Below are positions 34,268-43,269 of a stretch of 64,000 nt of DNA, piece by piece (the stretch's first letter is position 1; every line of letters starts with the position of its first letter). Both the position numbers and the translations under genes were made by a program. Below the pieces are notes generated by a model. It saw only the letters and a list, made by a program, of their open reading frames with translations. It made no database searches and was not told the origin of the DNA. The stretch comes from Tissierella creatinophila DSM 6911. GTDB lineage: Bacteria > Bacillota > Clostridia > Tissierellales > Tissierellaceae. Where the stretch lies: assembly GCF_001940565.1 (NCBI RefSeq), contig NZ_LTDM01000053.1, positions 58,987 through 122,986 of the forward strand, in the 5' to 3' direction.

Positions 34268-35669
34268 CTGCTTTCTGTTGCATTGGTAAGTAAATATCTA
34301 TTTGGGTTCCTTCTCCTTCTATACTATCTACGGCTAAATAGCCATTATGGTCTTGTATAATTCTATCAGAGACACTAAGTCCTAAACCAACGCCTTTTTC
34401 TTTTGTTGTAAAGAAGGGATTAAAAACCTTCTTAAGATTCTCTTTTTTAATCCCCCTTCCTGTATCTTTAAAGCTAATATTTACACCTTTTTCTCTTAAT
34501 TCAGTTGTTACAAAGATCTTCCCGCCTTTGTCCATTGCTTGAACTCCATTGAAAATAAGATTTATAAAAACCTGTTTCAATTTTTCTTTGTCGGCCTCAA
34601 TATTAACATCTTGTCCTATAGATAGTTCCATATTGGCATTATTTGTACTCAAATACTTATCAGTTATAAGAACTACTTCCTTAAACAATTCAGTTAATGA
34701 TATTTCCTTCATTTCATTATCTGGTGGTTTTGCAAAGTTTAGTATACCGTTTATAACTTTATTGGCTCTATCTACTTCCTTTACTATTATTTCAAGCCCT
34801 TCAGTTAGATCTTTTTCATCACTTTCTTCCAAGAGCGTTTGGCTTATTGTTTTTATTATTCCCATTGGATTTCTTATTTCATGGGCAATACCAGATGCAA
34901 GCTCCCCTACAGCAACTAACCTATCTGCTCTTACAGTCTGAGCTTCAAGATTTTTTTCCCTAGATTTATCCTGAATTATTATGACAAGTCCTTGAACCTT
35001 ATTTAATATGTTAAATAATGGTAACACTGTTATAGAAAGAAACTTATCTTCACCATCTACATTAATATTAGTTTTAATGTTTGTAAATTGAAGCTTTTGT
35101 TCTTTGGCTTGATTTAATATATCAAGAACATTTTTATCATTTAGTATATTGGTGATATTAATTTCATCTTTTTCATCTATACCTAATATATCTTCACCTT
35201 TTCTATTTATAGAAGTAATGAAAAAATTTGTATCAGTAGATATAACACCATTATTTATACTATCCACAATATTCTTAGTGTAATTTTGAAGTTTTGTAAT
35301 CTCAATAACTTTATTTTCAAATAACTTCTGCTTTCTATAATCAAGTTCTACAAGCTTTCCAGTGATAAACCCTATAGCTAAGTATAATGTAATCTCTAGA
35401 TATTGGTTTATCATAGTTATACTTACCACACCACCGAACATTAATAAATGAGGTGCATATAGTATTGAAATAAGTATCGAAGAAATAAGTCCTCCCTTTA
35501 ATCTATACCTAAATGATGATAATATAATTGGTATATAATATAATTTCCTGTAAAAAATGTGAATTTCCCATTCTGACATTAGATTTGAGTAATGAAGACC
35601 AGTAATTATTAAAATCAATAACGTGATTATCCAGAAATATCTGTCCTTTAAAATGTTTTTATTTATCAT
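34233..35669 (-). CDS. Membrane sensor histidine kinase
   Basis: A 478-aa kinase. Three or four membrane helices in the first 105 residues, a PAS-like domain (about 125-240), the phosphorylated H263 in SGIAHEIRNPMG, and an ATPase domain with N box, GRGIKKENLKKVFNPFFT and GVGLGLSVS. It pairs with the overlapping regulator gene. The sensed signal is unknown; no large extracytoplasmic loop is seen, so sensing within the membrane or by PAS is likely. RBS AGGTAATAGA is weak. Confidence 0.92.
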   Translation of the reverse strand: MINKNILKDRYFWIITLLILIITGLHYSNLMSEWEIHIFYRKLYYIPIILSSFRYRLKGGLISSILISILYAPHLLMFGGVVSITMINQYLEITLYLAIGFITGKLVELDYRKQKLFENKVIEITKLQNYTKNIVDSINNGVISTDTNFFITSINRKGEDILGIDEKDEINITNILNDKNVLDILNQAKEQKLQFTNIKTNINVDGEDKFLSITVLPLFNILNKVQGLVIIIQDKSREKNLEAQTVRADRLVAVGELASGIAHEIRNPMGIIKTISQTLLEESDEKDLTEGLEIIVKEVDRANKVINGILNFAKPPDNEMKEISLTELFKEVVLITDKYLSTNNANMELSIGQDVNIEADKEKLKQVFINLIFNGVQAMDKGGKIFVTTELREKGVNISFKDTGRGIKKENLKKVFNPFFTTKEKGVGLGLSVSDRIIQDHNGYLAVDSIEGEGTQIDIYLPMQQKAGVKNKKQNINS

Positions 35670-35731
35670 TCTATTACCTCACTAAGTCTTATAGTATCAT
35701 TAACATTTACTATTAACTGTTACAATGCTAT

Positions 35732-35761
35732 AATGTCCAGTATTTTTCAATGCTGGACATT
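35732..35761. terminator. Hairpin between copZ and the kinase gene
   Basis: AATGTCCAG (35732-35740) pairs perfectly with CTGGACATT (35753-35761). It lies 27 bases after the copZ stop. There is no T tract after it on the minus strand, so it may be a Rho-type or processing element, or an operator of the kinase gene. Confidence 0.45.
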
Positions 35762-35787
35762 ATTTATTTATAGTTTCTGGTATTTAA

Positions 35788-36003
35788 TTAAGCCTCTTGA
35801 ATTCCTACAACTTCATATCCTACTTCGTCAATTGCAAACTTAATATCTTTGTCTTGAACATCTGAAGTAGCATCAAATAGTGCTGTTTTTGCTTCTAAAT
35901 TTACATCTACATTTGAAACTCCATTTAATTCACTTAATGCTTCAGATACATGTTTAACGCAATGCCCACAACTCATACCTTCAATTAATATTTTCTTTTT
36001 CAT
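35788..36003 (-). CDS. copZ: Copper chaperone CopZ
   Basis: A 71-aa HMA-domain protein with the Cu(I) site GMSCGHC and the usual C-terminal IDEVGYEVVGI. It delivers Cu(I) to CopA. ATG 36003 is used; GAAGGGAG lies upstream. Last gene of the csoR-copA-copZ operon, 84 bases after copA. Confidence 0.93.
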   Translation of the reverse strand: MKKKILIEGMSCGHCVKHVSEALSELNGVSNVDVNLEAKTALFDATSDVQDKDIKFAIDEVGYEVVGIQEA

Positions 36004-36086
36004 TTTATTTTCTCCCTTCAAATTTTATTATTTATATAAATTAACCTGAATATTATTATCAGATTATTTATTACATTTGTACTCTA

Positions 36087-38534
36087 CTATCTAATAGGTT
36101 TAAACCCTTTTAATCTCAAAGCATTCAATAATACTGAGACCGAGCTAATACTCATAGCTGCGGCTGCAAATATAGGACTTAAAAGTGGTCCATTAAAGAT
36201 ATATAGTACCCCCATTGCCACTGGTATTCCAAGGGTATTATAAGCAAATGCCCAGAATAAGTTTTCCTTGATATTTCTAATAGTACTTTTACTTAACTGT
36301 ATAGCCGTTGGTACATCCATTAAATCACTTCTCATAAGAACTATATCTGCGGATTCCATAGCAACATCTGTTCCTGAGCCTATGGCAATACCAATGTCTG
36401 CTTGTGCTAATGCTGGTGCATCATTAATTCCATCCCCAACCATAGCTACCTTCTTACCTTCTGCTTGAAGCTTCTTAACTTCGTTAGCCTTGTCTTCAGG
36501 AAGAACTTCAGCTAATACAATATCAATTCCTACCTGCTTTGCAATTGCTTTAGCAGTTCTTTTATTATCTCCAGTAATCATTGCGACTTCAATACCCATC
36601 TCATGTAATTTCTCTATGGCTCTTTTACTATTTTCTTTCACTGTGTCTGCTACTGCAATGATTCCTGCCATTTTATTGTCTATAGCTACGTACATTGGTG
36701 TTTTTCCTTCTTCGGCCAATTTATTAGAGGTTTCCTCTAAGGAATCTAGTGTTATTTTTCTTTCCACCATAAGTTTTCTATTCCCAGCCAAAATGTTTTT
36801 CCCATCTATAGTAACTTCAATTCCGTGTCCTGGTATAGCATTGAAGAAATCTACCTTTTTCAATGTTATTCCTTTTTCTTCTGCACTTTTTACTATTGCT
36901 TCACCAAGTGGATGCTCCGACCCTTTTTCCGCTGATGCTGTTAATTGAAGTAATTCATCTTGTTTTACCCCATTTACAACAACTATATCTGTTACGATAG
37001 GCTTACCTTCAGTTAGAGTACCCGTTTTATCAAAAATAATAGTTTGTATCTTATGAGCAGTTTCTAATGCAGCTCCGCTTTTTATAAGCACACCATTTTC
37101 TGCCCCCTTACCTGTACCAACCATTATAGCTGTTGGAGTTGCTAATCCAAGAGCACATGGACACGCTATTACAAGAACAGAAATAAATATTGTTAAAGCA
37201 AACACTGTAGTCTGTCCACCTATGAAGTACCAAGCTAAAGCTGAAGCAATCGCAAGTACGATTACCACTGGAACAAAGTACCCTGAAATTGTATCTGCAA
37301 GCTTAGCAATTGGTGCTTTAGATCCTTGTGCATCTTCTACAAGCTTAATAATTTGAGCTAATGCTGTATCTTTTCCAACTCTAGTCGCTTTATATTTTAT
37401 GGATCCATTTTTATTAATACTAGCACCAATAATACTGCCTCCAATATTTTTTTCTACCGGTATGCTTTCACCAGTAAGCATTGATTCATCTACAGAAGTA
37501 ATACCTTCTACAACTACACCGTCGACAGGCATCTTTTCACCCGGCTTAACAACAATTATATCTCCTACCTCTACTTCTTCAATACTAATTTCTACTTCTT
37601 TACCATCTTTTATAACAATAGCCGTTTTAGGTGAGAGACCCATAAGCTTCTTTATTGCCTCTGATGTTTTACCCTTTGTAACTGATTCTAGATACTTGCC
37701 AAGAAGTATTAATGTTATGATTACACCAGCCGCCTCAAAGTATAAATCATTAGTATAGTCAGTATTCCCTTGGAATATTTGTGTTATAGCAAATATCCCA
37801 TATAAAAAAGCTGCGGAAGTTCCTATTGCTATTAGAGAATCCATATTGGGAGTTCTTCTAAATAATGACTTAAATCCTACTGAAAAAAACTTATTTCCAG
37901 CTATCATCACAGGTAAAACTAAAATTAATTGTATTAAACCAAAGTTTCTAGGATTTATCATCGGGTCTACAGCTATTGGTAGTGGAACCCCTAACATATG
38001 ACCCATTGTAATATATAATAATGGTATTGTGAATATTGCAGATATTACGAACTTCTTCCATAAAAGTTTCATTTCTTTTTCTTTTCTTATCTTATCTTCA
38101 TCAATTGATGTATCTTCTTCTATAGCCTTATACCCTGCTTTTTCTATTACCTTCCTTATGTCTGAAATTTTAACTTTTGACGGTTCATAGCTTATTGTTA
38201 ATTTCTCAGTTGCAAAATTTACATTTGCCCCGGTAACACCATCAAGCTTTTTAGTTGCTTTTTCAATAGTTTGTGCACATGAAGAGCAGGTCATTCCTTC
38301 TATTTTCATAGTTTTACTGACTGTATCAGAAAGTGCTTTGTATCCTGCTTTTTCAACAGCAGCTTGGATATCTTCTACAGATACTATTGTCTCATCAAAG
38401 CTAATATTTAACTTTTCAGTAGCAATATTAACACTCGATTCAGTAACCCCTTGTAACTTTTTAGTAGCTTTTTCTACGGTTATTGCACAAGATGCGCAAG
38501 TCATTCCTTCTATTTTTAATAACTTAGTTTCCAT
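36087..38534 (-). CDS. copA: Copper-exporting P1B-type ATPase CopA
   Basis: An 815-aa P1B-1 ATPase with two N-terminal HMA domains (GMTCASC, C13/C16; GMTCSSC, C83/C86), the membrane CPC motif (C458, C460), the phosphorylation site DKTGT (D502), TGES in the actuator domain and GDGINDAPAL. It exports Cu(I) from the cytoplasm. All catalytic residues are present. AAAGGAG precedes ATG 38534. Confidence 0.96.
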   Translation of the reverse strand: METKLLKIEGMTCASCAITVEKATKKLQGVTESSVNIATEKLNISFDETIVSVEDIQAAVEKAGYKALSDTVSKTMKIEGMTCSSCAQTIEKATKKLDGVTGANVNFATEKLTISYEPSKVKISDIRKVIEKAGYKAIEEDTSIDEDKIRKEKEMKLLWKKFVISAIFTIPLLYITMGHMLGVPLPIAVDPMINPRNFGLIQLILVLPVMIAGNKFFSVGFKSLFRRTPNMDSLIAIGTSAAFLYGIFAITQIFQGNTDYTNDLYFEAAGVIITLILLGKYLESVTKGKTSEAIKKLMGLSPKTAIVIKDGKEVEISIEEVEVGDIIVVKPGEKMPVDGVVVEGITSVDESMLTGESIPVEKNIGGSIIGASINKNGSIKYKATRVGKDTALAQIIKLVEDAQGSKAPIAKLADTISGYFVPVVIVLAIASALAWYFIGGQTTVFALTIFISVLVIACPCALGLATPTAIMVGTGKGAENGVLIKSGAALETAHKIQTIIFDKTGTLTEGKPIVTDIVVVNGVKQDELLQLTASAEKGSEHPLGEAIVKSAEEKGITLKKVDFFNAIPGHGIEVTIDGKNILAGNRKLMVERKITLDSLEETSNKLAEEGKTPMYVAIDNKMAGIIAVADTVKENSKRAIEKLHEMGIEVAMITGDNKRTAKAIAKQVGIDIVLAEVLPEDKANEVKKLQAEGKKVAMVGDGINDAPALAQADIGIAIGSGTDVAMESADIVLMRSDLMDVPTAIQLSKSTIRNIKENLFWAFAYNTLGIPVAMGVLYIFNGPLLSPIFAAAAMSISSVSVLLNALRLKGFKPIR

Positions 38535-38565
38535 CCATTTCCACTCCTTTTAAGTTTATATAGTT

Positions 38566-38832
38566 CTATTTACCAATTATCTTTGATAAAATTCCTATAA
38601 TTTCATCTATTTTTTCACTACCACTATCTTGGTGAAACGCTTCTGTGACACAATGATTCATGTGTTGTTTTAGAATCAACAAGTTGGCTTTTCTTAATAG
38701 TGATTGTGCTGCCATAATTTGATTTGATACATCAACACAATATCTATCCTCTTCAACCATTTTAATTGTTGCTTCTATTTGACCTTTTGATGTTTTTAAT
38801 GATAATAATGCTTTTTTCTGTTCACTATTCAT
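38566..38832 (-). CDS. csoR: Copper-sensing repressor CsoR
   Basis: An 88-aa CsoR/RcnR-family repressor. The Cu(I) set C32, H57 and C61 (HMNHC) is intact, the copper-type fingerprint of the family. It releases DNA when it binds Cu(I). An operator lies 16 bases upstream of its start, so it controls itself, copA and copZ. Confidence 0.93.
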   Translation of the reverse strand: MNSEQKKALLSLKTSKGQIEATIKMVEEDRYCVDVSNQIMAAQSLLRKANLLILKQHMNHCVTEAFHQDSGSEKIDEIIGILSKIIGK

Positions 38833-38847
38833 TTATCTCTCCCCCCT

Positions 38848-38906
38848 CCACCCCCGGGGTGGGCCTAATATATTTATATTGTATTCCTATTTCTATAAAT
38901 TGTCAA
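38848..38906 (-). promoter_or_regulatory. csoR-copA-copZ promoter and CsoR operator
   Basis: TTGACA (38901-38906) and TACAAT (38878-38883) with an ideal 17-base spacer, then the GC-rich CCACCCCCGGGGTGGG pseudopalindrome at 38848-38863, the usual CsoR box type. The operator lies downstream of the -10, so binding would block elongation or initiation. Confidence 0.88.
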
Positions 38907-39165
38907 CACCATTTATTATTTTAGAAATCAATTACAGTAATCCTTTTACTGATTAACAAAACGTTGACTCCCACAATGGAGAAGTTACTGACCTAATAAA
39001 TGAATATTAAAACACCCTGTTAAATATTTAGAAGTAAATTTCTTACTACTAAACATAACAGGATGAAGTTATCATAAAGATTTTTATAAATACTTATTCA
39101 CAAATTAAATAACTAATTGAATAATATAAGGACAGTCCCTGTCTATTCATCTCTTACCAAGACTT
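38907..39165. other. Intergenic gap between csoR and copB
   Basis: An AT-rich, gene-free interval containing nothing convincing. A CCTGTTA/TAACAGG arm pair (39013-39062) has a long loop, and GGACAG-TCC-CTGTC at about 39132-39144 is a short hairpin that could serve as the terminator of the ATPase gene ending at 39166. Confidence 0.4.
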
Positions 39166-41253
39166 TTAGTCAATATTAAGAAATTTAGCATTAATGGATA
39201 CGATTATCGTACTCAGTGACATGAAAACAGCACCTAATGCTGGGCTAATAATGATTCCCTGATTATATAAAACTCCTGCTGCTAATGGAAGAGCAATCAC
39301 ATTATATCCAGTTGCCCAAATTAAATTCTGAATCATCTTTTTATAGGTGGCTTTTGAAAGTTTAATGATATTTACAACATCTAATGGATTACTTCTTACA
39401 AGAATAATATCCGCAGACTCAATAGCTACATCTGTGCCTGCCCCTATTGCAATCCCCAAATCTGCCTTAGCTAATGAAGGTGCATCATTTACTCCATCAC
39501 CAGTCATTGCAACCTTCTTGCCTTGCTTAATAAGTTCATCAATTCTATCTGACTTTTCCTGCGGTAATACTTCAGCAATTACTTTATCTATTTTGAGTAT
39601 CTTACCTACATAAGATGCAACTCTTTGATTATCACCAGTTAGCATGATTGATTCTATATTCATAGATTTTAAAGACTTTATAGCTTCTTTTGCTGTTTCT
39701 CTTACAATATCAGATAATGCAATATATCCTATAAGTGTATTGTTTTGTAATACAAACACGACAGTCTTACCTTCCTGGGCTAACTTTTCATAATGGTTTT
39801 GATCAAAATAAATCTTTTGAGTTCTTATATAACCTGGACTTACTATCATTATTTCATTACCTTCTACAGTTGCCTTTAAACCCTTTCCTGGTAAACTTTG
39901 AAAATTACTAACTTCTTTGGTTTTTAGATTTAGTTTCTTCCCTTCTTTTACAATACCTTTTGCAATTGGGTGTTCTGAATTCGCCTCAACTGAATATACA
40001 ATTTCAAGTAACCTTTCTTGTGATATACCAATTTCCTGTATATCAGTTATTCCAAATTCACCTTCAGTAAGGGTACCTGTTTTATCAAACACAACTGTAT
40101 CTAAATTTCTAGCACTTTCAAACGCAGCGCGGTTTCTTATCAATAGCCCTCTCTTTGCTCCTATACTAGTTGAAACTGCAGTAACTAATGGGGTTGCAAG
40201 TCCTAATGCATGTGGACAAGATATGATGATTACTGTTACAGCTCTTTCAATTGCAAAGTTTAAATCCTTACTAATTAGCATCCATAAAACAAACGTCGCT
40301 GTTCCGGCAGTCATAGCTATATAAAATAACCATTTGGCTGCTGTGTCCGCTAATCTTTGAGTATTTGACTTTGATGCTTGAGCATCTTTTACCAGCTTGA
40401 TAATCTGAGATATAAAAGTTTCATCTCCAACTTTGCTCACTTTAAACTTTAGCAATCCTTCTCCATTGATGGATCCACCAATTATCTCATCACCAACTTC
40501 TTTCTTGACAGGAACTGATTCTCCTGTAATCATAGATTCATTAACTTCTGACATTCCATCATACACTATACCATCTATTGGAATCTTTTCTCCTGGTTTT
40601 ACTAACACAGAATCTCCAGCACTTAGTTGATTTACTGGAATATCGATATTTTCACCGTTATCTTTTATAAGATGAGCTTCCTCAGGCATTAATTTTAGCA
40701 ACTCATCAAGGGCTCTCGATGCACCCATGATAGACTTCATTTCAATCCAATGACCTAATAACATAATAACTATTAAAGTTCCTAACTCCCAAAAGAAATC
40801 ATTTCCACTTAGTATAAATACTGTTAAAGTACTATAGATATACGCTACGGATATAGCAAATGATATTAATGTCATCATTGCGGGCGACTTTTTCTTTAGT
40901 TCATCTTTTGCACCTGTAAGAAATGGTTTCCCTCCATAAATAAATAATATAGTTGATAGACCAAACAATATATAAGAATCTCCTGCAAAATTCCATTCAA
41001 CCCCTAAAAACATTTGAATCATTGGAGATAATAGTAATATAGGTACAGTAATAATTAATGAAAAATAGAATCTTCGTTTAAAGTCTTCCACCATCATAGC
41101 ATGATGGTCACTATGGCCTTCATGCTCCTGGTCTTCATGGTGTTGATGGCTATTATGATTCATGTCTTGATGGTTACTCGCTTCATGATTCATATTCTCG
41201 TGATTTTGATGATTTTGATTACTGTGTTTTTCTTTATTTTCTTTGTTATCCAA
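39166..41253 (-). CDS. copB: CopB-type P1B-3 ATPase (CPH)
   Basis: A 695-aa P-type ATPase with a 52-residue His/Asn-rich head in place of HMA domains and the membrane motif CPH (C346, H348), typical of the P1B-3 (CopB) group that exports copper or silver. DKTGTLTEGEF and GDGVNDAPSL are present. TTG 41253 follows GGAGG by 7 bases. It complements CopA but is a separate transcript with its own upstream region. Confidence 0.92.
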   Translation of the reverse strand: MDNKENKEKHSNQNHQNHENMNHEASNHQDMNHNSHQHHEDQEHEGHSDHHAMMVEDFKRRFYFSLIITVPILLLSPMIQMFLGVEWNFAGDSYILFGLSTILFIYGGKPFLTGAKDELKKKSPAMMTLISFAISVAYIYSTLTVFILSGNDFFWELGTLIVIMLLGHWIEMKSIMGASRALDELLKLMPEEAHLIKDNGENIDIPVNQLSAGDSVLVKPGEKIPIDGIVYDGMSEVNESMITGESVPVKKEVGDEIIGGSINGEGLLKFKVSKVGDETFISQIIKLVKDAQASKSNTQRLADTAAKWLFYIAMTAGTATFVLWMLISKDLNFAIERAVTVIIISCPHALGLATPLVTAVSTSIGAKRGLLIRNRAAFESARNLDTVVFDKTGTLTEGEFGITDIQEIGISQERLLEIVYSVEANSEHPIAKGIVKEGKKLNLKTKEVSNFQSLPGKGLKATVEGNEIMIVSPGYIRTQKIYFDQNHYEKLAQEGKTVVFVLQNNTLIGYIALSDIVRETAKEAIKSLKSMNIESIMLTGDNQRVASYVGKILKIDKVIAEVLPQEKSDRIDELIKQGKKVAMTGDGVNDAPSLAKADLGIAIGAGTDVAIESADIILVRSNPLDVVNIIKLSKATYKKMIQNLIWATGYNVIALPLAAGVLYNQGIIISPALGAVFMSLSTIIVSINAKFLNID

Positions 41254-41658
41254 AATAATTCCTCCTTACTCAATTTATCTTTGTGGAATAGTAGTAGCTC
41301 ACATTTGAACTAAAATTTTAATATCAATTAAAACAAGTCACATTATTTAAATTCTACCCCTAAAAAACAAACTAAATCATATGGTAAGATCACAATTTCA
41401 TTCTAAATTTATGCGTCTATTAGTAGAGGATCTTATTGTTCATAGTTGTCACAACATCATGAGGCTCCTTCCAAATAAGCTTATTTTATTCTTCAAAGGT
41501 ATTATTAGGAATATGAGCACTTTTATTCATACATTGTTCATTGTCTTTTTAAACCAAATATAAATTCTTTAGCTGAACACATTTAAATGCCATAAAGTTT
41601 TGAATAAGATATATACATGTGGGTTAAAATAATAAAAATTCTAATTAGGGAGAATACC
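41254..41658. other. Gene-free interval upstream of copB and YIEGIA gene
   Basis: About 400 bases between divergent genes, holding both promoters. A 60-codon plus-strand frame at 41381-41563 has no ribosome site or family features and is not annotated. I see no hairpin or repeat of note. Confidence 0.5.
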
Positions 41659-42558
41659 ATGGAAGAAAAACAAATACTAGAAACTTACGTACTAATATTC
41701 ATTTCAATGGGAATTATTGTGGGATTTCTTAGTAGACTTTGGATGTTAAAGAGTGATATTAGACAATATCCCACTTTACCAAATGGTTATTTAATACATG
41801 TAACAACTGGATTTATTGCTGCAGCTGTGGGAGCTGTTGCATATCCTGCGCTTAGAAGCAAAAATTATGTAGCGGTGACTTTTCTAGCAGCTGCTATTCA
41901 ACAATTTAGAGATATACGTAAAATGGAACGTGATTCACTTGTATCACTTGAAAGTAGCTCATATACCCCTAGAGGTGAATCATATATTGATGGTATAGCT
42001 AAAACTTTTGAGGCTCGTAACTATATTGTTATTATAGTTTCTCTAGCTACTACATTATCTGCATTCGCTCTAAAAAAATTTATTAAGACAAACTGGATTA
42101 TTATCATATGCTCTGTTTCAATAGGATTCTTAATTGCATATATGTTAAAACAGTATACTAAAGGAGAATCTTTAGGAGACATTATACATATAGAAGAGGT
42201 TCCTTTGGAATTTAAAGATAAATATAATTTATATATAGATGATATATTTATAATGAATGTAGGTTTATCGTCAACTAGGGATGTCTTATTAAAAAATGGT
42301 ATTGGTTTTATCTTAAAGTCTAAAAATGAGAATGCTAATGAAACAATAATTTTAAACCATAGAGGTCAAATTACTGCGCTTGTTCATGAATGTTCTAGAT
42401 TACTTGGATTGGAGAGACATATACGTACTAGAAGAGATTTTAAAACTGGAAGGGTCGGTCTAGTAATAGTTCCTATTATAAAAGACAGTGAAAAATTAAA
42501 AGAAATTATTTTGAATGTACCAATTTTGGAAACCAACAGAAAAGTAAATTTATCGTAA
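41659..42558 (+). CDS. YIEGIA-family membrane protein
   Basis: A 299-aa protein with two or more membrane helices near the N-terminus and two in the middle (about 120-170), and the family motif as YIDGIAKTFEARNY. The C-terminal domain is cytoplasmic by prediction. ATG 41659 has GGGAG upstream. YIEGIA proteins are conserved in sporulating Bacillota; their role is unclear. It is followed by the gene for its partner subunit, in the same plus-strand unit. Confidence 0.82.
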   Translation: MEEKQILETYVLIFISMGIIVGFLSRLWMLKSDIRQYPTLPNGYLIHVTTGFIAAAVGAVAYPALRSKNYVAVTFLAAAIQQFRDIRKMERDSLVSLESSSYTPRGESYIDGIAKTFEARNYIVIIVSLATTLSAFALKKFIKTNWIIIICSVSIGFLIAYMLKQYTKGESLGDIIHIEEVPLEFKDKYNLYIDDIFIMNVGLSSTRDVLLKNGIGFILKSKNENANETIILNHRGQITALVHECSRLLGLERHIRTRRDFKTGRVGLVIVPIIKDSEKLKEIILNVPILETNRKVNLS

Positions 42559-42574
42559 AGTAGGAGATAATATA

Positions 42575-42766
42575 ATGGATAAAAGTCCAATTAAACAAAT
42601 ATTAGCTATAGTAACATTAGATGAAGATGTAGTTGTTAAAGGTGGAGTCCCTATTTTTTTTGCAAGAGATATAGATGAGCAAGAAAAAATTGCCTCTGAT
42701 TTAGCTAAGCCTTTAAGAGGTAATATCTATGCGCTTGTAAACGGAGTTATTATCATTACTAATTGA
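42575..42766 (+). CDS. Capping complex subunit for YIEGIA
   Basis: A 63-aa protein (IKQILAIVTLDEDVVVKGG, then FFARDIDEQEKIASDLAKPL) matching the short partner that regularly accompanies YIEGIA genes. TAGGAGA precedes its ATG, 16 bases after the YIEGIA stop. Function is unknown. Confidence 0.75.
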   Translation: MDKSPIKQILAIVTLDEDVVVKGGVPIFFARDIDEQEKIASDLAKPLRGNIYALVNGVIIITN

Positions 42767-42864
42767 ATATGTTATAATCATATATTCATACAAAACTAAG
42801 CTGATATTTAATGAGATTATTTTACAAGATGTTTTATGTATATTTATATACTGATGAATAAAAA

Positions 42865-42894
42865 ACAAGCTAATGTGTTTTTGCATTAGCTTGT
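42865..42894 (-). terminator. Terminator of the small secreted protein gene
   Basis: ACAAGCTAATG (42865-42875) pairs perfectly with CATTAGCTTGT (42884-42894). On the minus strand it is followed by TTTTTT. It probably serves both the 42928 gene and, in reverse, the YIEGIA pair. Confidence 0.88.
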
Positions 42895-42927
42895 ACTATA
42901 TTGCTTTTACTTTGTTTTATATTCATC

Positions 42928-43197
42928 TTACCAACCCATATGGTTTCTTCCCATTCCTCTTCTGCTTCCTTGATTATATCCATCACCACAATGATTGTTT
43001 AGGTAGCCATTTTCTTCTCCTGCTCTTTTTAGATTATTCTCCTGATATTGTAGATTATCTTCTCCCCATGATTGGGTAAAGTCATTTATCGAGTCGCCAT
43101 AGAGATCCTTTCCATCTAACGAACCATCTGCATATGCAAATGTTGTGAATAATCCAACTACAATAGCTAAACTAAGAGCCATCATTCCTTTTTTCAT
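42928..43197 (-). CDS. Small secreted protein
   Basis: An 89-aa protein with a clear signal peptide (MKKGMMALSLAIVVGLFTTF then AYA-DG, cleavage near residue 23) and a mature region rich in Asn, Gly and Asp that ends in GMGRNHMGW. One cysteine only. No family recognised. AAGGAGG precedes ATG 43197. It lies between the YIEGIA pair and arsA, and may belong to the metal cargo. Confidence 0.7.
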   Translation of the reverse strand: MKKGMMALSLAIVVGLFTTFAYADGSLDGKDLYGDSINDFTQSWGEDNLQYQENNLKRAGEENGYLNNHCGDGYNQGSRRGMGRNHMGW

Positions 43198-43269
43198 TTA
43201 TATCTCTCCTCCTTGTTTTCTTTAATTAAATTATAGATAAAGATTATGAAGGAATTATGAAGATATAAT

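Noticed and set aside
41381..41563. 60-codon plus-strand ORF between copB and the YIEGIA gene
   Set aside because: No ribosome site, no family-like pattern, and no conserved neighbours; looks like chance.
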